A program made the position numbers and the translations under genes. The notes below the pieces were generated by a model. The model saw only the letters and a program-made list of their open reading frames with translations, did not search any database and had not been told where the DNA came from. From QAKW01 sp045545315 (GTDB lineage: Bacteria > Bacillota > Clostridia > Oscillospirales > QAKW01), in assembly GCA_045545315.1 (NCBI GenBank), contig JAZQAR010000040.1, positions 1 to 64,000 of the forward strand: a stretch of DNA of 64,000 nucleotides, in the 5' to 3' direction. Of this stretch, positions 57,599-64,000 are shown in pieces; the first letter of the stretch is position 1; every line of letters starts with the position of its first letter.

Positions 57599-58686
57599 TA
57601 TTCAATTGAATTCAACTCCACCTTGCCGATGCCGATGCGGCAGAGGTTGTTTTTATCGTTGGCAAAGTCGCCCCGACAGTAGCCTAAAAGGATACAGCCG
57701 TCCCTGGTTTCGAACATGGCGGGGTAACTATAGCCCCGCAGGGGATCCTCTTCAATATTCTGTAGGGGGCCGAAGGTCTTGCCACCGTCGGTGCTTTTAC
57801 GCAAAGTTAAAGGGGTTCTGCCGTAGACCCCGGGCATGGTCTCCTTCTCCCGCCCGTTATAGCAGGGAATGGGATTATACACCGCATAGACCGCATCCCC
57901 GATCCACTTCATCTGCATGGGAGAGGAGGGAGAGGTAAAGATGCTGGGCTGGGGTGTTTCAAAATTTTCCAGCCCCTTTTCCGACCAGCTTTCAAACTGG
58001 CAGCCGGCCTGGGTGCGCATCCAAAGATAGAATTGCTCCCCCAATTGAATGATCCCCGGCTCCATCAAGCCGTGTTTGCAGATCCGATATTGGGTGGAAA
58101 ACTCAAAGGGCGCTTTACAAAAATTGGCGCCGTCATCCTCGGAGATCAATAGGGTTGTGACCAATGACCCAAAGGTCTTATCATCCGGAACCGTATCTTT
58201 ATCCACATACGCGGCGGGTGCCAGGATCCGCCCGTCCTCCATCCGCACCAGGCGGTCGTTGTTCACCACGTAATAAGCGGGCGGGAAGTTGGCACCGCAA
58301 CGCTCTGCCTTCCATTCCACCCCATCCTTGGAAAGGGCACGTCCCAAGGTGGTCGAACAATCCTTTTCTTTGATCAGAAAATAAAAGGCCAGGTCGCCGT
58401 TTTGCTGCTCCAGGGCAGAAACACTCATAATATTCATCACCCCAAAGCAGGCGGCAGAAGCGATCATCCGGGGCTCGCTCCAGCTTTCTCCCTCGTCGTA
58501 GGAGGTGATCATATAAATATCGCAGGGCGCGTGATCGGAATGGCTCTTGCCCGCAAAGGCGATATCGGTGTGATATCGGCTATAAGCGAAAAAGATCTCC
58601 CCCTGCTTGCCCCGCAAAAAGGCGCCTTCGCTGTTGCGGGGGTTGGTTTCCGTTGGGGGTAATTGATGGATCAGACGGTAGTTCAT
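57598..58686 (-). CDS. BNR-repeat sialidase-like glycosidase
   Basis: A 362-residue six-bladed-propeller-type protein with at least three Asp boxes (SYDEGESW near 62, SEDDGANF near 188, STDGGKTF near 303). The N-terminal arginine (FAYSRYHTD near 34) and a Tyr/Glu-rich C-terminal region suit the sialidase superfamily. No signal peptide, so it may act on an imported sugar. It could cleave sialic acid or be one of the family's other propeller glycosidases. It overlaps the PnuC-like gene by 4 bp and would be cotranscribed with it. Confidence 0.8.
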   Translation of the reverse strand: MNYRLIHQLPPTETNPRNSEGAFLRGKQGEIFFAYSRYHTDIAFAGKSHSDHAPCDIYMITSYDEGESWSEPRMIASAACFGVMNIMSVSALEQQNGDLAFYFLIKEKDCSTTLGRALSKDGVEWKAERCGANFPPAYYVVNNDRLVRMEDGRILAPAAYVDKDTVPDDKTFGSLVTTLLISEDDGANFCKAPFEFSTQYRICKHGLMEPGIIQLGEQFYLWMRTQAGCQFESWSEKGLENFETPQPSIFTSPSSPMQMKWIGDAVYAVYNPIPCYNGREKETMPGVYGRTPLTLRKSTDGGKTFGPLQNIEEDPLRGYSYPAMFETRDGCILLGYCRGDFANDKNNLCRIGIGKVELNSIE

Positions 58687-59372
58687 ACAGTAGTTTCCTC
58701 CATTGCTTTTTTAATATCAAAATAGGTGCGGGTCCAGATCACTGCTGCCTCCGTCACCCGAAACAGGTTGTAGGCAGAAATCACAACATAGTTAAAATTA
58801 GAAGGATTGCGAATGGCCAGCAATACCCAAACCACCAGATGAATGGTGCAAGAAACTATATTGAAAAATTGGCTGTCAATATACCGCTTGGCGGCCATCA
58901 GTGAAATAGCAATGCCCATTCCAAACCCAAAAGCATCCACTGCCGGATAGGTGGCACCGGCAAATAGAGGCGCCAGCCCAAAATAGCAAATTCCCCAAGA
59001 GATCAGGATCGCTAAAATGATCAATAGCCTGCTTTTATGCCCAAGAAACCGAAGTTCCGGCCGGCTCTTTTGAGAATGACGCCCCCAACTAAAATAAGAA
59101 TAGATCTGAATAGGGGCGGAAATACAGAGGGCGCTGATCAACGAAAAATAAAGTCCTTCGCTCAAATAGGAAATCCCGTAGAGCACAGCATTGCAGCCCC
59201 CCAACAAAAAACTCCGGCGGTCTGCATGGGCGTTTAAGATCTGCACAACCAGGGTAATCAGCGTGGGCAAGGTTTTAAAAAAGGTCTGTTGCCGCCAGAT
59301 AGCAACGATGATGATCATCAGTCCGGTCAGTAAGGCCGGCAACTGATCCAGCCAGCGTATTCTTTTTTTCAC
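58683..59372 (-). CDS. PnuC-like nicotinamide-riboside/vitamin transporter
   Basis: 229 residues from GTG 59372, which is 6 bp after GGGGGGA; the in-frame TTG at 59390 is upstream of that site. About seven membrane helices. NAHADRRSFLLGG and YGISYLSEGLYFSL match PnuC-type carriers, which take up nicotinamide riboside or related vitamins by facilitated diffusion. Why it should be cotranscribed with a sialidase-like gene is unclear. It diverges from an AraC regulator. Confidence 0.75.
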   Translation of the reverse strand: MKKRIRWLDQLPALLTGLMIIIVAIWRQQTFFKTLPTLITLVVQILNAHADRRSFLLGGCNAVLYGISYLSEGLYFSLISALCISAPIQIYSYFSWGRHSQKSRPELRFLGHKSRLLIILAILISWGICYFGLAPLFAGATYPAVDAFGFGMGIAISLMAAKRYIDSQFFNIVSCTIHLVVWVLLAIRNPSNFNYVVISAYNLFRVTEAAVIWTRTYFDIKKAMEETTV

Positions 59373-59401
59373 CGTCAATCCCCCCGTCAAAGAATGTCTA
59401 T

Positions 59402-59430
59402 ATTTTAAAGCCGGTGTTCACAAAAAACAA
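59402..59430 (-). promoter_or_regulatory. Promoter of the PnuC-BNR unit
   Basis: On the minus strand TTGTTT (59425-59430), a 17-bp spacer and TAAAAT (59402-59407). Confidence 0.6.
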
Positions 59431-59441
59431 TAGTCTATAGG

Positions 59442-59462
59442 GACGTTTTTTGAAAAAATGTC
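59442..59462. promoter_or_regulatory. 21-bp near-perfect palindrome in the divergent region
   Basis: GAC-G-TTTTTT-G-AAAAAA-T-GTC, symmetrical except for one position per arm. It lies between the divergent pnuC-like and AraC genes, 19 bp before the regulator's -10 element. Candidate operator. Confidence 0.5.
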
Positions 59463-59480
59463 GCTTTTTTATAAAAGATA

Positions 59481-59489
59481 TGTTAAAAT
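59481..59489 (+). promoter_or_regulatory. Extended -10 promoter of the first AraC gene
   Basis: TGTTAAAAT. The predicted start point (about 59496) coincides with the ATG at 59497, so the mRNA may be leaderless. Confidence 0.5.
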
Positions 59490-59496
59490 GAAAGCT

Positions 59497-60360
59497 ATGA
59501 AAGAATATATCATCCAAACTGAATTATCCGACCTGAAGATCTCGGTGTTTTTGCTGAAGGAGGGGTTCCACCTTTGGGAGCGGAAAGAATATAAAGATCC
59601 CGTGGAAAAGGCCTTTGCTCTGCATCACCACTCCACCTACGAGATCTTTTTTGCCATGGGCTCCATCGACCTGATGACGGCGGATACGCCCCACCATTAC
59701 GAAAGCACTATTTTGGTGGTGCCGCCCAACTATGCCCACTATTCGGCCTCCTTCCATAACTGCTATGGGATCAATTTCACCTTCGAACCCCTCTCCCCCA
59801 AAAAGCAAGAGGTGTATATCGCGCTGAAAAAGGCGCTGACGCACGGCATTGTGGCCCTGCCTATGGAAGAAACGGAGCGTTTTTATTTCGGGCAACTGGT
59901 TAAAGCCATGGCGGGCGAACTGCCCCGGGAACAGGCTTCCCACCTGCTCCCCCTGCTGTTTTCTCAATTTTTCTCCCGGCTGATCCCCCGGGCCCGGGGC
60001 GAGATCAACGAAAGCAAGCGCCACCGCTACATCAATTTGATCGATAGCTACGTTGCCAACGCCTTCGCCGGACACCCCACCCTTGCGGATCTGGCAGAGC
60101 ACCTGCACCTCTGCCCCCGGCAGGTCAGCCGGATCCTGCAAAAGGAATACGGCTGTTCCTTTTCCCAATTAGTACATAAGCAACGGCTGGATACCGCCTG
60201 CTATCTGCTGAAGCAGACCGCCCTGCCCATCGGCGAGATCGCCGCCAACGTGGGTTATGAATTTGAAAATTACTTTTTTACCCGCTTTAAAAAGGAATAC
60301 GGCGTCACTCCAACGGAATACCGAAAAAAGAATGACGCCGCACACCTACAAAAGTTATGA
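59497..60360 (+). CDS. AraC-family transcriptional regulator
   Basis: 287 residues from ATG 59497; ATGs at 59458 and 59488 lie in or before the promoter. The N-terminal cupin-like effector domain (about 25-110, with HHHSTYEIFF and PNYAHYSASF) is followed by the two-HTH AraC domain (about 185-280; HLCPRQVSRILQKEYG and the second helix pair IGEIAANVGYEFENYFFTRF). Cupin AraC regulators often respond to sugars and control neighbouring uptake and hydrolase genes, here perhaps the divergent PnuC-BNR unit. No ribosome site precedes the start. Confidence 0.87.
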   Translation: MKEYIIQTELSDLKISVFLLKEGFHLWERKEYKDPVEKAFALHHHSTYEIFFAMGSIDLMTADTPHHYESTILVVPPNYAHYSASFHNCYGINFTFEPLSPKKQEVYIALKKALTHGIVALPMEETERFYFGQLVKAMAGELPREQASHLLPLLFSQFFSRLIPRARGEINESKRHRYINLIDSYVANAFAGHPTLADLAEHLHLCPRQVSRILQKEYGCSFSQLVHKQRLDTACYLLKQTALPIGEIAANVGYEFENYFFTRFKKEYGVTPTEYRKKNDAAHLQKL

Positions 60361-60363
60361 GTT

Positions 60364-62232
60364 TTAGCCTTTATTCCATTTTTCCACTGTATCAAAAGCA
60401 ATCTTCTGCAGAGCCAGCACCATATTCCCCTCACTGCTCTCCCGGGGTCTTTGGGTAAACCGCCCGTAACAGTCCCCGGAGGAAAAGGCCCTGAAAACGC
60501 CCTCTTTGATCCGTGGGCGCAGATCGGGATGTTCCTCGCCGATACGCACCAATGCCATCACCGCTTGGGAAACAAACTGAAAATAAACCCCCGCAAAATC
60601 CTGAACTTCATACCGTGTCGGTTGCAGATCCTTGCGGGAATACACCGGGCGTTCAATTTCCTTGGGATCACAAATCAGCCGGATCAATTCTTCTGTGATC
60701 TCCCGGTCTGCAAGCCGGCCCAGCCAATAGATCGCCATCCATCCCCGCAGATTATTATTCTTGCGGCAATCTAAAAGCATTTCTTCATCCCGCTCAACTA
60801 CCATCTGCCTCAAAACAGCATTTCCTTCTTCATTCCCCAGAATGGCCAGAGCAAATGCGGCGTGTTTTGAGGTATTTTTATTTTGGTCAGTAACCAGCCT
60901 CCGTAAGCAGGGCAATGCGACAGTCCCCATCCTTTTGACAGACCAGATCGCCCGGCCGGGTTTCAGGGTTTTCAGTTCTGCCTCCAACCCGGCGGGATCG
61001 GTGACCCAAATCACCGGCTCCGAGGAGCGGCTGTCGCCCTTTTTATAAGCGATCCAAACGCCCCGGTTATCCTCTTGCTTCAGGCAACCGCTTTGTTGCA
61101 ATTTTTTCTTTAATTGCTCATAGGGAACCTGACGCAGAGAACTCCCCTTACAAATTGCCAGGGTTGCCCATTCGGCGGCAACCTCGGCTATTTTTTTCAT
61201 ATCCGGAATCATCCGCACACAACTGGAGATATCCCGATCCACCCCTAAAGCCCGGCAGGGCACTAAAATTCCTTCGAAACCCTTGGGCAGGATCGCCTGA
61301 TACGGAACCGCCACCGTTACGTTATAAGCGCCCAGATTGGCGCCGATGGCCCAATCCCCCAGGCGTTCCCCATCAAAGGCCAGATCCCAGCCGTGCTTAT
61401 CCAGATCCGCATAAGCATAAAATGCAGGAGTTTCCGTTTGCCGATCGGCAAAGAGATCTTCGATTTCCGCCATTTCCTCGGCGCAGATCCTTCTCCCCTC
61501 CCGAAAGCCCATTATCGGCATTTGGGCAATAACCTCCCTACCCCGGACCCCCTCCTTCATTGGATAGGAGCGGGCAAAGAGAATAGCCTCGGAAAGGGCC
61601 CATGGGTCGGTTTGATCCACCCGCCCGAAATCTGCGTTGGTATAGCCGTATTTTTCGCCGTCAAAGACCATAGAAACTAAAGAATAGGGTTGCATTTGTC
61701 CGTCGGTATCTCTGCCCTGTTCCGTTTTGCACCCTGCCAATACCGCAACGCTTGCCTCGGCAGTGCAATCCATCACCACTTTTGCCCGATAATTCTTTAT
61801 TCCATCCAGGGACAATGCCCGCACACCGATCACACAATTCTCCTGCAGGTACACCCCGCAAACCAGCGTTTCATATAAAAGTTCCGCTCCCTGTTCCAAT
61901 AGGGCTTGCTCCAACACCAATTTCCGGCTTTCCGGCTGGGTACAGGTATAGCGGGCAGTAAAATCCAACACCGCCTGATCCAATTCCTCATACCGCCCGC
62001 CGGGGCAACCGAAATAATGGTTAGCGATCCCGCCGGCGGTGTGGGTACCGCCCGGACAGGTGAAGGCCTCGATCCCCAATACGGAAAGGCCGTTTTCTGC
62101 CGAAAGCAGCGCCGCCAGGGACCCGGCGGTTCCCAAGCCGCAAACAATTACGTCAAACTCTCCCTCAAATTGCAGTTCCGTCACCGAACGAACCGCTTGT
62201 TTTCCCTCAATCCATTCAGAAAGAATCATCAT
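60364..62232 (-). CDS. FAD-dependent oxidoreductase with C-terminal HEAT-like repeats
   Basis: 622 residues. An N-terminal FAD-binding Rossmann domain (about 25-70: FDVIVCGLGTAGSLAALLSA) with the CPGGTHTAGG loop is typical of the FAD_oxidored group. FAD-domain elements continue to about 400 (DCTAEASVAVLAGCK, CRALGVDRDISSCVRMIPD). The last ~200 residues are helical and HEAT-like (RRLVTDQNKNTSKHAAFAL). The substrate is unknown; relatives lie beside sugar-utilisation genes. The start ATG overlaps the previous gene's stop by 4 bp, with GGAGG upstream. Confidence 0.82.
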   Translation of the reverse strand: MMILSEWIEGKQAVRSVTELQFEGEFDVIVCGLGTAGSLAALLSAENGLSVLGIEAFTCPGGTHTAGGIANHYFGCPGGRYEELDQAVLDFTARYTCTQPESRKLVLEQALLEQGAELLYETLVCGVYLQENCVIGVRALSLDGIKNYRAKVVMDCTAEASVAVLAGCKTEQGRDTDGQMQPYSLVSMVFDGEKYGYTNADFGRVDQTDPWALSEAILFARSYPMKEGVRGREVIAQMPIMGFREGRRICAEEMAEIEDLFADRQTETPAFYAYADLDKHGWDLAFDGERLGDWAIGANLGAYNVTVAVPYQAILPKGFEGILVPCRALGVDRDISSCVRMIPDMKKIAEVAAEWATLAICKGSSLRQVPYEQLKKKLQQSGCLKQEDNRGVWIAYKKGDSRSSEPVIWVTDPAGLEAELKTLKPGRAIWSVKRMGTVALPCLRRLVTDQNKNTSKHAAFALAILGNEEGNAVLRQMVVERDEEMLLDCRKNNNLRGWMAIYWLGRLADREITEELIRLICDPKEIERPVYSRKDLQPTRYEVQDFAGVYFQFVSQAVMALVRIGEEHPDLRPRIKEGVFRAFSSGDCYGRFTQRPRESSEGNMVLALQKIAFDTVEKWNKG

Positions 62233-62807
62233 TCTCCTACCTCCTCTCCCGCCGAAAAGGCTTCCTCCGGCGTTTGATAACCCTTGGAGGGAAGATAAAG
62301 AATTCCGCCCTCGGTTTTGGGATATTCTTCTTTTACTGTATAATTAAATCCATCGGCCAAACGGATCAACCGTTGCCCTTGCGGAAGTTCCCGGAGCATC
62401 TTCCGGACGCACTCTCTTGCTTCCGCATACCCGCAGGAAAGGGGAACCGGGCATTGAATGGTCTTTCGTTCCCCCTTACAGTCCATCAGCAGATCATAGG
62501 TTTTGGAACCACTCATCGCTTCATTACAGCGGGTATCCACCACCCGCTTGGCCTCGTAAGAGCGAAAACCGTCTACCCCATAGGTTTCACACAAAAACCC
62601 CCGTTCCGTTTGCTTCACCCGCAGAATCCCAACCCCAAAAAGGGTGTGACATTCCTTGAGGTAAACATAAAGCTCCCCATCGTTTTCCCGGCCGAAAAAT
62701 TCATAACCCGCCTGTTGCCGTTGCTCTAAAATCAGGCATTTTTCGCCATACCGATGGCCGATCCCTGCGGCGGCATAGGTGGCGCCCAAAACAAGTATTT
62801 CGTACAT
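62229..62807 (-). CDS. Small Rossmann-type companion of the FAD oxidoreductase
   Basis: 192 residues. The N-terminus EILVLGATYAAAGIG resembles a dinucleotide-binding loop followed by LILEQ, as in FAD proteins, but the classical GxGxxG is altered to GATYAAAG. The rest shows no further FAD motif. It could be a companion subunit or a shortened relative of the downstream enzyme. AGAGGAGAG precedes the ATG; it overlaps the downstream gene by ATGA. Divergent from an AraC regulator. Confidence 0.6.
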   Translation of the reverse strand: MYEILVLGATYAAAGIGHRYGEKCLILEQRQQAGYEFFGRENDGELYVYLKECHTLFGVGILRVKQTERGFLCETYGVDGFRSYEAKRVVDTRCNEAMSGSKTYDLLMDCKGERKTIQCPVPLSCGYAEARECVRKMLRELPQGQRLIRLADGFNYTVKEEYPKTEGGILYLPSKGYQTPEEAFSAGEEVGE

Positions 62808-62899
62808 TGTGCTCTCCTCTAAATATCGTTTTCTTGATGATATGGTATCTTAAAATCCCATTATTTTCTACCTTTTTTATGCTTAATTATTTCGATTTC

Positions 62900-62928
62900 T
62901 TGCATTTTAAACAAATCCGTGATATTCT
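62900..62928 (+). promoter_or_regulatory. Promoter of the second AraC gene
   Basis: TTGCAT (62900-62905), a 17-bp spacer and TATTCT (62923-62928). Confidence 0.65.
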
Positions 62929-62946
62929 TTTAATGAGGTGAGCAAC

Positions 62947-63738
62947 GTGATCGTTACCAATAAAGATTCCTTTTCCGTGCGATTGATGCAAAAGGAAAAA
63001 AATGCTTTGACCGCTCCAAAAGACACCTATTATGCCGAATATCGGATCTGCCTGGCGTTGGCAGGGGAGGCAAACTGGGAAATTGAGGATCGCACCTATC
63101 GGATCCAACCGGGAGACATCGTCTTTTTGAATATCGGCCAACGGCGGCAGTTCACTGCCTTTGGAGAAGAAGGGTTTCAACTTTGTATTTTCACCCTGAA
63201 CCGCAGTGCTTTTTCGGAGCTGCACTACTTCACCTTCTTTTTGGATCGAGTCAAACGTCAGCAGAACCTTTTTAAAAACAGCCCCCTTTCCCCCATTCTG
63301 TTGGAAGCCTTTAAAGAATGGAACGAAAATCGCCCCCATTACCGGGAACTGATCTCAGCCAAACTGACAGAGTTTTTCATCAAAGCAGAGCGGGAGGCGG
63401 GCTATTCCGCCCCCTTGGACAAAAACGGCCTTGATCTGCTGTTACAGATGGATGGAATCGATAAGGATATTGAAGCGGGCTTGCGCCTGCGGGAGATCGC
63501 CCAAAAGGCGGGATTGAGCGAAAGCGCCTTTTCCCGCCGCTTTTCTGCGGTTAACGGTATCTCCTTCAAACAATACAGTATTGAAAAAAAGCTGCAACGG
63601 GCCATCCTTCTTCTAAAAACCACCGATCTCAAGATGATCGATATCGCCGCCGAAAGCGGTTTTGAGAGCATCAGCGGATTTTATGATGCCTTTAAAAAGA
63701 AGACCGGCACCACCCCGAATCAATTTATTCAGGAATAG
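62947..63738 (+). CDS. AraC-family transcriptional regulator
   Basis: 263 residues from GTG 62947; the site GAGGTGA lies 5 bp before it, while the in-frame GTG at 62938 overlaps that site. The N-terminal cupin-like part (about 20-90; RIQPGDIVFLNIG) is followed by a C-terminal AraC domain (about 170-260: LREIAQKAGLSESAFSRRFS and MIDIAAESGFESISGFYDAF). It is divergent from the oxidoreductase pair and likely regulates it. Confidence 0.9.
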   Translation: MIVTNKDSFSVRLMQKEKNALTAPKDTYYAEYRICLALAGEANWEIEDRTYRIQPGDIVFLNIGQRRQFTAFGEEGFQLCIFTLNRSAFSELHYFTFFLDRVKRQQNLFKNSPLSPILLEAFKEWNENRPHYRELISAKLTEFFIKAEREAGYSAPLDKNGLDLLLQMDGIDKDIEAGLRLREIAQKAGLSESAFSRRFSAVNGISFKQYSIEKKLQRAILLLKTTDLKMIDIAAESGFESISGFYDAFKKKTGTTPNQFIQE

Positions 63739-63740
63739 CA

Positions 63741-63768
63741 AAAAAGCGGAGCATTTGCTCCGCTTTTT
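63741..63768. terminator. Bidirectional terminator
   Basis: A 12-bp stem (63741-63752 with 63757-63768) with an ATTT loop between the convergent AraC and glycosidase genes. Confidence 0.9.
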
Positions 63769-64000
63769 TCAATCTGTCTCAGCGTGATCGATGGCAATAT
63801 AGGCCAATAATCCGCCCCAATGATAAAACCGATCGCTCCTGACAACGTCACAGCCCATACCGTTATCCCCGTTGTAATTTTCGTGGACGTGACCGTGAAG
63901 CCGCCATTCCTTCAAAAGAAGGGCCTCCGATTTCTCAGCAAGCTCCGCACACTCCTTTTTCAAGCCCGCATACTTCATGGCAACGTAGGCCAGGAAATTG
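63769..64000 (-). CDS. C-terminal part of a GH63/MGH1-like glycosidase (start outside window)
   Basis: The frame is open to the window edge on the minus strand; 76 residues are visible. The end (HGHVHENYNGDNGMGCDVVRS followed by DRFYHWGGLLAYIA) is of the type found in (alpha/alpha)6-barrel glucosidases of the GH63/mannosylglycerate-hydrolase-like group. Substrate unknown. It belongs to the same carbohydrate-flavoured region as the BNR and SGNH genes. Confidence 0.75.
   Translation of the reverse strand, partial: NFLAYVAMKYAGLKKECAELAEKSEALLLKEWRLHGHVHENYNGDNGMGCDVVRSDRFYHWGGLLAYIAIDHAETD

Noticed and set aside
1..64000. tRNA, rRNA, CRISPR arrays, insertion sequences, prophage
   Set aside because: I looked for their hallmarks (cloverleaf ends with CCA, regularly spaced identical repeats, transposase or integrase motifs) and saw none. 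A computed search would be needed to exclude small RNAs.

Overview
The window looks like a chromosome segment of a low-G+C-phylum but moderately GC-rich anaerobic gut bacterium, most likely of the Oscillospiraceae/Ruminococcaceae (Clostridia). The pointers are a GlgC+GlgD glycogen operon, cohesin and dockerin modules, Mini-RNase III, RlmH beside a WalJ-type hydrolase, rubrerythrin plus thioredoxin, a fermentative D-lactate dehydrogenase, LTA-synthase-like and SLH surface proteins, and strong AGGAGG-type ribosome sites with clear sigma-A promoters. No rRNA, tRNA, CRISPR array, insertion sequence or prophage was seen.

Layout. 0-2 kb: end of a KDPG aldolase gene, a run of short palindromes, then a SLC13-type permease divergent from a GH20 hexosaminidase (2-3.8 kb). 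3.8-8.2 kb, minus strand: a TetM-like ribosomal GTPase fused to a YacP/Rae1-type NYN nuclease domain, and a GH13 alpha-amylase-family enzyme. 8.4-16.6 kb: glycogen operon glgB-glgC-glgD-glgA-glgP. 16.7-18.2 kb: CPBP membrane protease and cyclophilin. 18.2-19.0 kb: a small AT-rich divergent SLOG-like/XRE-regulator pair with a perfect inverted repeat between them. 19-22 kb, minus strand: overlapping operon metallophosphoesterase-mrnC-yitT-RNA methyltransferase. 22-24.2 kb: three small coupled unknown genes, a WalJ-like hydrolase and rlmH.

24.5-36 kb: two adjacent giant secreted proteins (1646 and 2094 residues). They are paralogues, each with a signal peptide, beta-helix/GLUG-like blocks, helical spacers, CXXC modules, a cohesin-like domain and a C-terminal dockerin. 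The two genes share a 32-bp promoter-proximal element at the same spacing. Upstream lies a minus-strand operon: superinfection-immunity-like membrane protein, CmpB-like membrane protein, ung, and galM, which carries an in-frame nonsense codon with its normal tail preserved behind it.

38.6-44.9 kb: a YegS-like lipid kinase, then the arginine operon argC-J-B-D-F with paired ARG boxes. 44.9-51.4 kb: PHP phosphoesterase and nitroreductase divergent from a Crp/Fnr regulator, then thioredoxin and a double-rubredoxin rubrerythrin behind a promoter with a palindrome at about -41, then a PPC-repeat/SLH surface protein. 51.4-55.5 kb, minus strand: ldh-ppa-LTA-synthase-like-lipoprotein operon. 55.5-64 kb: an accessory, carbohydrate-flavoured region with a DMT transporter, SGNH esterase, BNR sialidase-like protein, PnuC-like transporter, two AraC regulators, a pair of FAD-type oxidoreductase genes and the end of a GH63-like glycosidase.

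Taken together the window combines storage-polymer metabolism (glg plus a GH13 enzyme), glycan harvesting (GH20, sialidase-like, SGNH, GH63-like), surface assembly (cohesin/dockerin giants, SLH protein, LTA-synthase-like enzyme) and oxygen/peroxide protection. The observations I would follow first are the shared regulatory element and modular design of the giant cohesin-dockerin pair, the GTPase-nuclease fusion, and the interrupted galM.
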